Assembly (NCBI GenBank): GCA_049615605.1
Contig: JBMZFW010000014.1
Location: 1 to 24,966 of the forward strand
Origin: JAQWUY01 sp049615605
Lineage (GTDB): Bacteria > Pseudomonadota > Alphaproteobacteria > JAQWUY01
DNA: 24,966 nucleotides
Direction: 5' to 3'
Shown: piece by piece, positions 16,238 to 24,774 of the stretch
Position numbering within the stretch: position 1 is the stretch's first letter
Layout of the letters: each line of letters opens with the position of its first letter
Program-made: the position numbers and the translations under genes
The notes under the pieces: generated by a model
What the model saw: the letters and a program-made list of their open reading frames with translations, nothing else
What the model was told of the DNA's origin: nothing
Database searches by the model: none

Positions 16238-16965
16238 CTTTTACAATCTTTGTTTAAGGCAACCTTTGGACGACGACCAAAAGATAATTCAAATAATTTT
16301 TTGCGTTCAGTTAAGCCAACTGGTTTATGCACCCTTTTTTCGTACACACCAACAATAACGCCACTGTTTTCACGCATAAAGTATCCAATCCAATCTTCAA
16401 AAAAATTAGATACTTTTTCATTACAGAAATAATCAACTGGGGGGAAATACAGGCTGTAATTATTTTCAATTTCAACAAAACCCGCTTGTGCCATTAATCG
16501 TCTTAATTGCCCTTCTGTATACGGTCTGCCAAAGCCAAATGGGTTTTTAGTTTGTCTTGCCCATATGCCAACCCTGTTTGGAACGACAACTATTACTTTA
16601 CCACCCGCATTAACAACTTGGTTTATTTCAAGCATTAAAGCCAATGGGTTTTGTGCATTTTCAAGTGCATGGGTTAACACAAACAAACCAACACTGTTTT
16701 CAGACAGCGGTAATCGTTCTTCGTCACAAACAACATTTATATTATTATTGTTTATGTTAAAGCCTTCAATAAAGTTAGGGATTAAAGATACAGTATAATT
16801 TTTTAAACCATCAATTTTTTCAAGATAAGGGTCAGTATAACCAAAACCCACCACAACTGAATCATTTTTTATACGGGCTAATTCATCAATTTTTTCACAT
16901 AAAAAATGTAAAGCCCGTTTGCCTATTTTTGAATTATAAAAATGATTTAATTTATTAAATTCCAT
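16234..16965 (-). CDS. SAM-dependent methyltransferase domain protein, substrate unknown
   Basis: Starting at ATG 16963-16965 gives 243 aa. A TTG 18 nt further up is in frame but lies within thrC and is less likely. The fold is class I methyltransferase, methyltransf_11-like. VVVGFGYTDPYLEKI is a weak motif I, with the usual second glycine region degenerate. ERLPLSENSVGLFVLTHALENAQNPL is motif II/post-II, and AGGKVIVVVPNRVGIWAR is motif III. FGFGRPYTEGQLRRLMAQAGF is typical of the type 11 subfamily seen in Alphaproteobacteria. The C-terminus is basic. The substrate is not evident. The start is one base after the thrC stop with no clear ribosome-binding site, so it depends on translation of thrC. 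Confidence 0.8.
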   Translation of the reverse strand: MEFNKLNHFYNSKIGKRALHFLCEKIDELARIKNDSVVVGFGYTDPYLEKIDGLKNYTVSLIPNFIEGFNINNNNINVVCDEERLPLSENSVGLFVLTHALENAQNPLALMLEINQVVNAGGKVIVVVPNRVGIWARQTKNPFGFGRPYTEGQLRRLMAQAGFVEIENNYSLYFPPVDYFCNEKVSNFFEDWIGYFMRENSGVIVGVYEKRVHKPVGLTERKKLFELSFGRRPKVALNKDCKS

Positions 16966-16966
16966 A

Positions 16967-18352
16967 TTAATTAATACGATCAAGTATATACTTAACTAAT
17001 GTATCATAATCATTTTCAAGTACATCGTATCTTTCTTGTTTATCAAACAAACCAGCCATATGACTTGGCAATTCAACTGTTTCATTAACAGCTTTTTGAA
17101 TTGCATCTGGGAATTTTGCCGGGTGTGCGGTTGCCATTGCAATAACTGGTGAAGCCGTTTTCATTGCAACACCTGCCTCAACACCGATTACTGAATGCGG
17201 GTCAAAAATAATACCCGTTTCATCTTGCCATTTTTTAATGGCTTTTAATGTGTCGTCATTGTTAACAGACATACCTTGGAATTTTTCATTAATATTTTCC
17301 CACATTCCCGCAGGTACTGGCATTTTACCAGTTTCACGGAATTTACTCATACAATCAACGATCGCCTTATCATCACGATTTACACTTTCAAATGCAAGGC
17401 GTTCAAAGTTTGAAGAAATTTGAATATCCATACTTGGGCTGTGTGTTTCAACAACTTCGTTCATTGACATATCTTTGTCAATTAAGAACCTAGTTAAAAT
17501 ATCGTTTGAATTACTAGCCACCATAAATTGGTCAACTGGAACACCCATTTTCATTGCGAAATAACCCGCAAGCACATTACCAAAGTTACCCGTTGGCACA
17601 GAAAACGATACTTTTTTACCATCTTCAATAACACGGCTTGCACTGTAAACATAGTATACAATTTGTGTCATAATTCGCGCCCAGTTAATTGAATTAACGG
17701 CTGATAAATTAATTCGTGTTCTTGTTTCTTTATCGTTGAATAATTCTTTTACTTTGTCTTGGCAATCGTCAAATGTTCCCTTTAATGCAATGTTGTGAAC
17801 ATTGTCCGCATCAACAGTTGTCATTTGGTATCGTTGTACATCAGAAGTCTTGCCCAACGGGTGCAATATAAAGATATCAATACATTTACGGTTTTTACAT
17901 GCTTCAATAGCCGCCGAACCAGTATCACCAGAAGTTGCACCAACAATAGTTATCTTTTCATTTCTTTGCGTAAGTACATGGTCAAATAATCTGCCTAGTA
18001 ATTGTAATGCAAAATCTTTAAATGCAATGGTTGGACCGTGGAATAATTCACACACATGTAAATCATCTTTTAATTTAATGATTGGGGCAACATCTTTGTG
18101 TGAAAATGATTTATATGTATCTTTTAACATATTTTTTAAATCATTATCGTTAATACAAGTTTCAACATAAGGCTTTATAACTTCAAATGCCACATCAACA
18201 TATTCCATAGATTTAAATCGTGCTAAATCATCCGCTGTTATTTGTGGATAAGTTTCTGGTATGTAAAGACCGCCATCTTCAGCAAGCCCCGCAAGTAATA
18301 CATCTGAAAAGCTAAGTTTTGGTGCCGAACCACGCGTTGATATGTATTTCAT
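16967..18352 (-). CDS. thrC: Threonine synthase
   Basis: ThrC turns O-phosphohomoserine into threonine with pyridoxal phosphate. The 461-aa protein is fold type II. ELFHGPTIAFKDFALQLLGR holds the cofactor Lys112, GATSGDTGSAA (138-148) is the phosphate-binding loop, and SFSVPTGNFGNVLAGYFA is the second conserved loop. The N-terminus (MKYISTRGSAPKLSFSDVLL) is that of the bacterial long-form enzyme. A GGGGG ribosome-binding site precedes the ATG. The gene heads a two-gene unit with the methyltransferase. A hairpin at 18408-18442 separates it from the H1-like gene on the same strand, so it needs its own promoter in the short gap 18353-18405. Confidence 0.97.
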   Translation of the reverse strand: MKYISTRGSAPKLSFSDVLLAGLAEDGGLYIPETYPQITADDLARFKSMEYVDVAFEVIKPYVETCINDNDLKNMLKDTYKSFSHKDVAPIIKLKDDLHVCELFHGPTIAFKDFALQLLGRLFDHVLTQRNEKITIVGATSGDTGSAAIEACKNRKCIDIFILHPLGKTSDVQRYQMTTVDADNVHNIALKGTFDDCQDKVKELFNDKETRTRINLSAVNSINWARIMTQIVYYVYSASRVIEDGKKVSFSVPTGNFGNVLAGYFAMKMGVPVDQFMVASNSNDILTRFLIDKDMSMNEVVETHSPSMDIQISSNFERLAFESVNRDDKAIVDCMSKFRETGKMPVPAGMWENINEKFQGMSVNNDDTLKAIKKWQDETGIIFDPHSVIGVEAGVAMKTASPVIAMATAHPAKFPDAIQKAVNETVELPSHMAGLFDKQERYDVLENDYDTLVKYILDRIN

Positions 18353-18407
18353 ATTAATCCCCCATTAATTGTTTTGATTAATAAAGAATACTATAAAAAA
18401 AGACAAA

Positions 18408-18442
18408 AAAAAAGCCCAATGATTAATATCATCAGGCTTTTT
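18408..18442 (-). terminator. Rho-independent terminator of the H1-like gene
   Basis: AAAAAAGCC (18408-18416) pairs with GGCTTTTT (18435-18442), and an inner ATGAT/ATCAT pairing extends the stem. Read on the minus strand it lies just after the stop of the H1-like gene and ends in a long T-tract. The plus strand also ends in five Ts, but only intergenic sequence lies upstream there. Confidence 0.85.
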
Positions 18443-18459
18443 AATCAAAATAGTTTTGA

Positions 18460-18966
18460 TTATTTGTTTAATAAATAAACAATTGCAGCAAGTGCAATGA
18501 TAGCAATAATTACTTTTGAAGAACCGCTATCGTTTGAAGCTGACTTAACTGGTGCTGAAGCAGTTGATGCTTTAACAGCAGTTTTCTTAGCTACTTTTTT
18601 CTTAGCAGTAGTTTTTTTCTTTACTGCTTTTTTCTTAGTAACTGGCTTCTTTTTAGCAACAGTTTTCTTAGCAGTAGTTTTCTTTGCAACAGTTTTCTTA
18701 GCTACTTTTTTCTTAGCAGTTGTTTTTTTAGCAACTGTCTTTTTAGCTGTTGTTTTCTTTGCTACTGTTTTTTTCTTAGCAGTAGTTTTCTTTGCAACAG
18801 TTTTCTTTGCAGTTGTCTTTTTAGCAACAGTCTTTTTAGTTGTAGTTTTCTTAGCTACTGTTTTTTTCTTAGCAGTAGTTTTCTTTACATTAGTTTTCTT
18901 AGCTACTGTTTTCTTCTTAGCAGTTGCTTTCTTAGCAGCAGCCTTTTTAGTTTTTTTAACAGCCAT
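18460..18966 (-). CDS. Lysine-rich histone H1-like protein with a C-terminal hydrophobic tail
   Basis: The 168-aa protein has two very different parts. Residues 1-133 are built almost only of Lys, Ala, Thr and Val in degenerate units such as KKTVAKKTTAKK, with about 60 lysines and no acidic residue. This is the composition of bacterial H1-like proteins (chlamydial Hc2/HctB, Pseudomonas AlgP) that bind DNA non-specifically. A Ser/Ala linker with NDSG follows. Then comes a stretch of about 15 aliphatic residues (152-166: VIIAIIALAAIVYLL) and a final NK, which looks like a tail anchor. If the tail enters the membrane, DNA could be tethered to it. The ATG has a strong AGAGGAAAG ribosome-binding site and a terminator follows, so it is a single-gene unit. 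The nucleotide repeats make copy-number slippage likely. Confidence 0.82.
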   Translation of the reverse strand: MAVKKTKKAAAKKATAKKKTVAKKTNVKKTTAKKKTVAKKTTTKKTVAKKTTAKKTVAKKTTAKKKTVAKKTTAKKTVAKKTTAKKKVAKKTVAKKTTAKKTVAKKKPVTKKKAVKKKTTAKKKVAKKTAVKASTASAPVKSASNDSGSSKVIIAIIALAAIVYLLNK

Positions 18967-19067
18967 AACTTTCCTCTTTTTATTAAATTAAAACAATTAA
19001 ATTATTTTCGTATTTAAAAATAATGTATAAAAAGTATCACACTTAAAAAAATAAATAAAGTTTTTTC

Positions 19068-20411
19068 TTAATAAGAATACTCATCAAAAATAACATTTAT
19101 ATTATTTTCATTTTCAATTAATAATTCTTTACTGATATCTGCATAAGTTTTTTTTGTGTCAATTACTTCTTTTATGCTGTCTAAAAATTTAGTTTCATTA
19201 TAACCATCAGCATTTTTAACATCGCGTTTTTCTAAACCTTGATAAGCATAATCAATTATATCAATTCCAATTTCGTGAATTGTTTTATTACCCATTTTTG
19301 TATCAAATCCAGACTTTGTAACATCGTCGCGGGCTTTAATAATGTCGTGCTTATCAAATTGTTTAATATATTCGTATACTTGATCTAATGTTTCTTCATC
19401 ATATAATAAACCAACCCAGAATGCTGGTAATGCACAAAGCTTATCCCACGCACCATTATCCGCACCACGCATTTCAATAAAGCCCTTCATTCGTACTTCT
19501 GGGAATGCAACGGTTAGGTGGTCTTCCCAATCTTTTATTGTTGGTAATTCACCTTCAAAGCCTTTTAATTTTCCGTCCATAAAATCACGAAATGATAACC
19601 CAAGAACATCGTGATAAACACCATCACGATAAACAAAATACATTGGAACATCTAATATATAATCTGTCCATTTTTCAAAGCTCATATCATCATCAAAAAT
19701 AAATTCTGGGATACCGCATCTGTCAGGGTCAGTATCTTTCCATAATTCAGAACGATACGATTGATAATCTGTTGACTTGCCCTTTACAATTGTTGAATTT
19801 GCGAAAATAGCAGTTGCAAGTGGTTGCAATGCAAAACCAACTTGCATTTTTTTAACCATATCTTCTTGGCTTGAATAATCAAGGTTTACTTGTACAGTAC
19901 ACGAAAGCGTCATCATTGATGTACCAGAATTACCCTTTGTCGGCATATATCTTTTCATTAATCCATAACGCCCCTTTGGCATCCATTTAATGTCTTCAAC
20001 CGCACTTACCGGGTCATAGCCAAGGCTTATTGCAATCGCACCAATTTCATCACAAATTTTGCGAACTTCGGTTAAGTGTTTATTTGTTTCCATACACGTT
20101 TCGTGAATATTTTTAAGTGGTGCACCCGACAATTCAAATTGCCCCCCAGGTTCCAATGTGACACTGTCACCATTTTTACCTTTTAAACCAATTATATTTC
20201 CATCTTCGGTAATTGGTGTAAAATAATCATTTTGCATTTTTTCAAGAATAGTTTTAATTGAACAATCACCATCATAAGTTAATCGTTTTTTCGTTTCTTT
20301 ATTAAATAAAAACTTTTCGTGTTCAGTGCCAATTCGCCATTGTTCTTTTGGCTTACAAGCATTGTAAAAATAATCTATTAATTGTTGTTTATTTGTTATT
20401 GTTTCAGACAT
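19068..20411 (-). CDS. gshA: Glutamate-cysteine ligase, plant/alphaproteobacterial type
   Basis: This 447-aa enzyme joins glutamate and cysteine with ATP in the first step of glutathione synthesis. It belongs to the GCS2-like group found in Alphaproteobacteria and plants, seen in WRIGTEHEKFLF, TLEPGGQFELSGAPLKNIHET, KGRYGLMKRYMP and the central SMMTLSCTVQVNLDYSS. The downstream block MKGFIEMRGADNGAW is also typical. It is near the family's usual length. No partner gshB is in the window. It starts 5 nt after the rsmE stop, with AGGG as ribosome-binding site, so the two form an operon, and ubiA diverges on the other side. I recall this trio as recurrent in Alphaproteobacteria. Confidence 0.94.
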   Translation of the reverse strand: MSETITNKQQLIDYFYNACKPKEQWRIGTEHEKFLFNKETKKRLTYDGDCSIKTILEKMQNDYFTPITEDGNIIGLKGKNGDSVTLEPGGQFELSGAPLKNIHETCMETNKHLTEVRKICDEIGAIAISLGYDPVSAVEDIKWMPKGRYGLMKRYMPTKGNSGTSMMTLSCTVQVNLDYSSQEDMVKKMQVGFALQPLATAIFANSTIVKGKSTDYQSYRSELWKDTDPDRCGIPEFIFDDDMSFEKWTDYILDVPMYFVYRDGVYHDVLGLSFRDFMDGKLKGFEGELPTIKDWEDHLTVAFPEVRMKGFIEMRGADNGAWDKLCALPAFWVGLLYDEETLDQVYEYIKQFDKHDIIKARDDVTKSGFDTKMGNKTIHEIGIDIIDYAYQGLEKRDVKNADGYNETKFLDSIKEVIDTKKTYADISKELLIENENNINVIFDEYSY

Positions 20412-20416
20412 ATTAA

Positions 20417-21169
20417 TTACCCTATGTAAATTATTTCATCGTCCCAATCACCAATTGATGATTGTAATGCAGAAAGAACCGCAATCGTTGCCGTTTCCGC
20501 GCGCATAATTCGTGGACCTAGTGAAATTGGATGAATGTGTTTTTGACTGCTTAACCATTTATGTTCCTCTTCTGAAAAACCACCTTCTGGACCGATTAAA
20601 ACAGTTAATGGCTTGTCTTCAATCTTTTCACTTATTTCGGCGATTGGTTTACCGCCCCTTTCACAACAATATACGATTGGTTTATCCGTATCCCATCTTC
20701 GCATTATTGTTGATAATTTTTCTGGCTGTGAAATTTTTGGTATATCCAATCGTTCACATTGTTCCGCTGCGTTTAAAGCGTGTTCGTTTGCCTTATCAAT
20801 TCGTACCTTTGGTGCATTGGTAAATTCAGTAATTACTGGTTGAAAGTGCCTTACGCCCAATTCAGTTCCCTTTTCAATAATAAAGCGGAAATTGTCTTTG
20901 TGAATTGGTGCGGTTAATAATGTTACATCCGCCCCCATATATGGTTCACGCACACAGTGTGCCACTTCAAATTCAACAGAACTTTTACTTAATGCTTTTA
21001 TCTTTGCCAAAAATTCGCCATCTGTTTCATTAAATAAGAAAACTTCCGAACCAACATTTAAACGCATAACCGTTCGCAGGTAATGGGCTTTTGCTTGGTC
21101 TTGCACGGCAATACCACTTTCAAAAAGTTCTGCTTCAATATATATGCGTGGGACAAATTTATTAGACAA
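20417..21169 (-). CDS. rsmE: 16S rRNA m3U1498 methyltransferase
   Basis: RsmE methylates N3 of U1498 in the decoding centre of the 30S subunit using SAM. The 250-aa protein has an N-terminal PUA-like RNA-binding part (1-72) and a SPOUT/trefoil-knot C-terminal domain. The knot motifs VLIGPEGGFSEEE (190-202) and LGPRIMRAETATIAVLSALQ (217-236) form the SAM site. KGTELGVRHFQPVIT at 100-114 is also characteristic. The best start is a TTG at 21167-21169 with AGGAAA about 7 nt upstream, since no in-frame ATG fits the N-terminus. It is the first gene of a pair with gshA and is divergent from ubiA, with 64 bp between them. Confidence 0.94.
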   Translation of the reverse strand: MSNKFVPRIYIEAELFESGIAVQDQAKAHYLRTVMRLNVGSEVFLFNETDGEFLAKIKALSKSSVEFEVAHCVREPYMGADVTLLTAPIHKDNFRFIIEKGTELGVRHFQPVITEFTNAPKVRIDKANEHALNAAEQCERLDIPKISQPEKLSTIMRRWDTDKPIVYCCERGGKPIAEISEKIEDKPLTVLIGPEGGFSEEEHKWLSSQKHIHPISLGPRIMRAETATIAVLSALQSSIGDWDDEIIYIG

Positions 21170-21233
21170 TGGAATTTCCTATATTTATATGTTATTTATT
21201 TATATACACGAAGTATAAACCCAAGGAATAATT

Positions 21234-22139
21234 ATGTCAACAAAATCAGATATTGATAATAATAACTTTATAATAAACAAAGCCCCTAAAAATATTCGCC
21301 CATTTTTATTATTGGCACGAATTGACCGCCCGATTGGTGTGTTCTTGTTATATATTCCAACTTTATGGGGTTTAATGGCATCAGCCATTTACAACAACAT
21401 TAATTTATTTAATACGATTGGTTATGCAATTTTATTTTTTATTGGCAGTGTGGTTATGCGTGGTGCGGGCTGTACTTGGAATGATATTACCGATGTTAAA
21501 TTTGACCGCCAAGTAGAACGCACAAAAAATCGCCCCCTTGCCAACAATACAATTTCAAAAACCCAAGCATATATATTTTTATTCATTCAATTATTAATTG
21601 GTGCAAGTACTTTATTATTCCTGCCAATTAATTCGGTAATTGTTGCGTTTATGTCAATTATTCCAGTTATCATATATCCATTTATGAAACGCTTTACTTA
21701 TTACCCGCAAGCTTGGCTTGGTTTAACATTTAACTGGGGTGTTTGGGTTGGCTGGTTCGTATTTGATGGTGGTAATATATTTATTCCATTATTATTACAC
21801 ATTGCAGGTATATGTTGGACATTGGCATACGATACAATTTATGCCCATCAAGATAAAGAAGACGATATGTTAATTGGGGTAAAATCAACCGCATTAAAGT
21901 TTGGTGAAAAAACCAAGTTGTTTTTAACTGTTTTTTATGCACTTGTTATTTTAATTTTTTATATCATTTCAATTATTTTAAATGCCGGTAATATGGCATT
22001 AATTGCAATTTTAATTTCTGCAATTATGTTTATAACTTATATACTTATTTTGGATATAAATAATTCAAGCATTTGTTTGAAAATTTTTAAACATAATATG
22101 TATGCAGGTATAATATTGGGATTATCATTATTAATGTAG
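21234..22139 (+). CDS. ubiA: 4-hydroxybenzoate polyprenyltransferase
   Basis: UbiA attaches the polyprenyl chain to 4-hydroxybenzoate, the membrane-committed step of ubiquinone synthesis. The 301-aa protein has about eight to nine membrane helices. The first aspartate motif is NDITDVKFD (83-91), with RPLANN shortly after it. The second is YDTIYAHQDKEDD (199-211). Both motifs coordinate Mg-pyrophosphate. RPIGVFLLYIPTLWGL in the first helix is typical of UbiA rather than of haem or chlorophyll prenylases. The ATG is preceded by AAGGAA. The C-terminus (KHNMYAGIILGLSLLM) is complete. It is divergent from rsmE-gshA. Confidence 0.95.
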   Translation: MSTKSDIDNNNFIINKAPKNIRPFLLLARIDRPIGVFLLYIPTLWGLMASAIYNNINLFNTIGYAILFFIGSVVMRGAGCTWNDITDVKFDRQVERTKNRPLANNTISKTQAYIFLFIQLLIGASTLLFLPINSVIVAFMSIIPVIIYPFMKRFTYYPQAWLGLTFNWGVWVGWFVFDGGNIFIPLLLHIAGICWTLAYDTIYAHQDKEDDMLIGVKSTALKFGEKTKLFLTVFYALVILIFYIISIILNAGNMALIAILISAIMFITYILILDINNSSICLKIFKHNMYAGIILGLSLLM

Positions 22140-22146
22140 ATTCATA

Positions 22147-22175
22147 TTGCAAAATATACCAATAATGTATATAAA
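22147..22175 (+). promoter_or_regulatory. Putative sigma70-type promoter of lpdA
   Basis: TTGCAA (22147-22152) and TATAAA (22170-22175, followed by AT) are separated by exactly 17 nt, close to the ideal layout. It lies in the 91-bp gap after ubiA and would give a leader of roughly 50 nt before the lpdA ribosome-binding site (AAAGGAA). It would let lpdA be expressed apart from ubiA. Confidence 0.55.
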
Positions 22176-22230
22176 ATGGGAATACAAAACATTAATCTAA
22201 ATTTTCTATAAAATTACAAAGGAATATAAT

Positions 22231-23619
22231 ATGTCAGAATATGATTTAGTAGTAATAGGTGCAGGTCCAGGTGGATATGTATCAGCAATTCGTGCCGCAC
22301 AACTGGGTATGAAAGTTGCCTGTGTTGATAAAAGGGAAACATTGGGCGGTACTTGTTTAAATGTTGGATGTATCCCATCAAAAGCATTATTACAATCATC
22401 TTACAAATATTATGATGCAACAAAACACTTTGAAGAACACGGTGTAATCGCCGGCGATGTAAAAGCCGACGTGGCAAAAATGCTTGAACGCAAAAACAAA
22501 GTTGTTGAAGATTTAACAAAAGGTATTGATTTCTTATTCAAGAAAAACAATGTGGAAAAAATTACTGGTTCTGCCGAACTACTTGGCGGTGGTAAAATTT
22601 CTGTTGATGGTAATGAAATTTCAGCAAAGAATATTTTAATTGCAACTGGTTCTGTTCCATCAAGCTTACCAAACCTTGAAATTGATGAAAAAACTATTGT
22701 TTCATCAACTGGTGCGCTTGATTTTGATAAAGTGCCTGAACACATGGTAATTATTGGTGGTGGTGTTATTGGTCTGGAACTTGGTTCTGTATGGTCAAGA
22801 CTGGGCGCTGATGTAACGGTTGTTGAATTTGCCGACAACATTACACCAAATATGGATGCGGATGTTGTTAAGCAATTCTCTCGTTCATTAAAGAAACAAG
22901 GTTTTAAAATTAAAACTAAAACAAAAGTAATGGCTGTTGAAATAACAAAGTCAGGTGCCGTTGTTAAAGTTGAAGGTCGCGACAATGGTAAAGAAGATAC
23001 TATTGAATGCGATAAAGTATTAGTTGCAGTTGGCAGATTACCATACACTGATAATCTTGGTCTTGATAAGGCTGGTGTAAATGTATCGGATCGTGGATTT
23101 ATTGAAGTTGGTGAAAACTTTAAAACATCTGCGGACAATGTTTATGCAATCGGTGATGTTATTGGCGGTGCAATGCTTGCCCACAAGGCAGAAGAAGAAG
23201 GTGTTGCTTGCGTAGAAGCAATTGCCGGACAATCAGCACACATTAATTACAACACAATTCCATCTGTTGTTTACACGCACCCAGAAGTGGCAAGTGTTGG
23301 TAAAACAGAAGCCGAAGTTGAAGAAGCGGGCATTGAATATAAAACGGGGCAATTTGCATTTATGGCAAACAGCCGTGGTCGTGCCGTTGGTGAAACAGAA
23401 GGCTTTGTAAAAGTAATTACAGAAAAAAGTTCTGATAAAATTCTTGGCGTTCACATTGTTGGCGCCGAAGCTGGTACAATGATTCACGAAGCGGTTATTG
23501 TTATGGAATATTCTGGTACAGCGGAAGACTTATACCGTTGTTGCCACGCACACCCAACATTAAACGAAGCGGTAAAAGAAGCATGTCTTGCGGTACACGA
23601 CCGTGCAATTCACGCATAA
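22231..23619 (+). CDS. lpdA: Dihydrolipoyl dehydrogenase (E3)
   Basis: E3 reoxidises dihydrolipoyl groups of the pyruvate, 2-oxoglutarate and glycine-cleavage complexes, passing electrons to NAD. The 462-aa protein shows the FAD dinucleotide loop GAGPGG (10-15), the redox-active disulfide in GGTCLNVGC (Cys42, Cys47), and the NAD loop VIIGGGVIGLELGSVWSRLG. A second FAD contact is in NVYAIGDVIGGAMLAHKAEEEG, and HPTLNE holds the catalytic base pair (His441, Glu446). The length is standard. No E1 or E2 genes are adjacent. It has its own likely promoter, and the EamA-type gene follows after 9 nt, so the two share a transcript. Alphaproteobacterial genomes I recall also place lpdA near xerC. Confidence 0.97.
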   Translation: MSEYDLVVIGAGPGGYVSAIRAAQLGMKVACVDKRETLGGTCLNVGCIPSKALLQSSYKYYDATKHFEEHGVIAGDVKADVAKMLERKNKVVEDLTKGIDFLFKKNNVEKITGSAELLGGGKISVDGNEISAKNILIATGSVPSSLPNLEIDEKTIVSSTGALDFDKVPEHMVIIGGGVIGLELGSVWSRLGADVTVVEFADNITPNMDADVVKQFSRSLKKQGFKIKTKTKVMAVEITKSGAVVKVEGRDNGKEDTIECDKVLVAVGRLPYTDNLGLDKAGVNVSDRGFIEVGENFKTSADNVYAIGDVIGGAMLAHKAEEEGVACVEAIAGQSAHINYNTIPSVVYTHPEVASVGKTEAEVEEAGIEYKTGQFAFMANSRGRAVGETEGFVKVITEKSSDKILGVHIVGAEAGTMIHEAVIVMEYSGTAEDLYRCCHAHPTLNEAVKEACLAVHDRAIHA

Positions 23620-23628
23620 GGGTTTATA

Positions 23629-24519
23629 ATGTCTGATAATACAGAACATACTAAGGGAATATTGTTTTATACCATTGGTATGTTTTCATTACCTGTAATG
23701 GATTTGATTTTACAACACTTATTAAGATCATATCCATTACCACAGGTTGGCTTTGCAAGGTTTACCGCACAGGGAATTTTTACCCTGATATTAATTTGGT
23801 ATTTTAAAAACAGTATTAAAAGTGCTTTTACAACTGGTTTACTTCCAAAGTTTCTTATCGGCATCACATCTATTTCATTAACAATGTTCTTTTTCACAGC
23901 CATAAAATTTACATCTGTATCTGTGGCATTGTGTGGTTTCTTTATGGCGCCATTATTCACCCCAATATTAAGCGGTATATTTTTCAAACAAAAGCCAACT
24001 ATTTATAATGTAATATCAGTTATAATTGGTTTTATTGCCGTGTTAATTGTTGCCCGCCCTGGTATGGAAGATATGAACATTGGTGCTTTATTTGCCGTAG
24101 GTGGCGGTATGTCGTGGTCTGTTATTATGGTTCTGCAACAAGGGTTTAAAAAAGTATTATCAAAGCCCGCAGAAACACAAGTATTCGTTTCATCGTTTTG
24201 TGCCATTACATACTTAATTGCATTTAATGTAATGTATACTGATATTCCATTAATTCCAAGCGAACTATCATTTCTTGGTTGGGTAATTGCAACTGGCGTA
24301 ATCAGTGGTATATCTTATGTAATTGTTCAAAAAGCTGTTCAAATCGCAGATGCGGCAAGCCTTGCCCCATTACAGTACCTTGAACTAGTTGCGGCAATGT
24401 CGTTGGAATTTATTCTTTATTCAATTATTCCTGATACCAAAACTTGGATTGGTGCTAGCCTTATTGTAATCAGTGGCTTCTTAGTTCTGTATGATGCTAA
24501 ACGCAAAAAAGTTAAGTAG
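23629..24519 (+). CDS. EamA/DMT-family transporter
   Basis: The 296-aa inner-membrane protein has about ten helices in two EamA halves (about residues 10-140 and 150-290), the standard drug/metabolite transporter plan. LSGIFFKQKPTIYNVISVIIGFIAVLIVARPG closes the first half (helix 4-5 signature), and SLAPLQYLELVAAMSLEFI plus ASLIVISGFLVLYDAKRKK are the matching second-half segments. Relatives export amino acids, nucleobases, SAM or drugs, and the substrate cannot be told. It starts 9 nt after lpdA with a short AAGGG site. The stop at 24517-24519 abuts the repeat region, and the array's first degenerate hairpin begins over it. Confidence 0.9.
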   Translation: MSDNTEHTKGILFYTIGMFSLPVMDLILQHLLRSYPLPQVGFARFTAQGIFTLILIWYFKNSIKSAFTTGLLPKFLIGITSISLTMFFFTAIKFTSVSVALCGFFMAPLFTPILSGIFFKQKPTIYNVISVIIGFIAVLIVARPGMEDMNIGALFAVGGGMSWSVIMVLQQGFKKVLSKPAETQVFVSSFCAITYLIAFNVMYTDIPLIPSELSFLGWVIATGVISGISYVIVQKAVQIADAASLAPLQYLELVAAMSLEFILYSIIPDTKTWIGASLIVISGFLVLYDAKRKKVK

Positions 24520-24540
24520 TTAGCTTTAACTAAGCGATAG
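24516..24540. repeat. Degenerate left-hand remnant of the 106-bp repeat hairpin
   Basis: CTTTAACTAAGCGATAG (24524-24540) matches the 3' side of the repeat hairpin (CTTAACTAGGCGAGAG) at most positions. TAGTTA (24517-24522) and TAACTA (24527-24532) still make a small stem. It overlaps the transporter stop codon, so the array begins exactly at the gene end. Confidence 0.5.
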
Positions 24541-24646
24541 AATAAAATAGAAGATAATAGCCCAATCCCTTATTTCCATATAATCAATTTTATTGAGGTT
24601 AGTATCAATATTTTATGAACGACGCCTAGACTTAACTAGGCGAGAG
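24541..24646. repeat. 106-bp direct repeat, copy 1
   Basis: This is the first of two identical tandem units. It begins AATAAAATAGAAGATAATAG, contains ATAATCAATTTTATTG (24580-24595), and ends in a hairpin CGCCTAG/CTAGGCG (24623-24629, 24636-24642) with loop ACTTAA. No open reading frame of interest is present. Confidence 0.95.
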
Positions 24647-24752
24647 AATAAAATAGAAGATAATAGCCCAATCCCTTATTTCCATATAATCAATTTTATT
24701 GAGGTTAGTATCAATATTTTATGAACGACGCCTAGACTTAACTAGGCGAGAG
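24647..24752. repeat. 106-bp direct repeat, copy 2
   Basis: This copy is identical over all 106 positions to the preceding unit. Its terminal hairpin is at 24729-24735 and 24742-24748. The perfect identity implies a recent duplication or ongoing recombination. Confidence 0.95.
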
Positions 24753-24771
24753 AATAAAATAGAAGATAATA
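24753..24771. repeat. Partial third copy of the 106-bp repeat
   Basis: The first 19 bases match the start of the unit exactly, then the sequence changes at 24772. The break is four bases before the inverted 16-mer that runs into the xerC gene. Confidence 0.9.
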
Positions 24772-24774
24772 ATC

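Noticed and set aside
18497..18991. 164-codon hydrophobic frame opposite the H1-like gene, full of Val, Phe, Leu and Ala
   Set aside because: It is the mirror of the lysine-rich repeats (AAR/GCW codons read as Phe/Leu/Val/Ala on the other strand). The minus frame has the ribosome-binding site and terminator.
21208..21217. ACGAAGTATA shared with the palindrome at 411-420
   Set aside because: It is a ten-base match in AT-rich DNA with no stem around it in the rsmE-ubiA gap, so it is too weak to call a repeat copy.
22410..23138. 242-codon minus-strand frame within lpdA
   Set aside because: It is antisense to a gene with all catalytic motifs, and its Ser/Thr/Pro-rich composition is typical of an antisense shadow.
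24541..24771. CRISPR array suggested by tandem repeats
   Set aside because: Units are 106 bp and identical throughout with no variable spacers, and no cas gene is seen.
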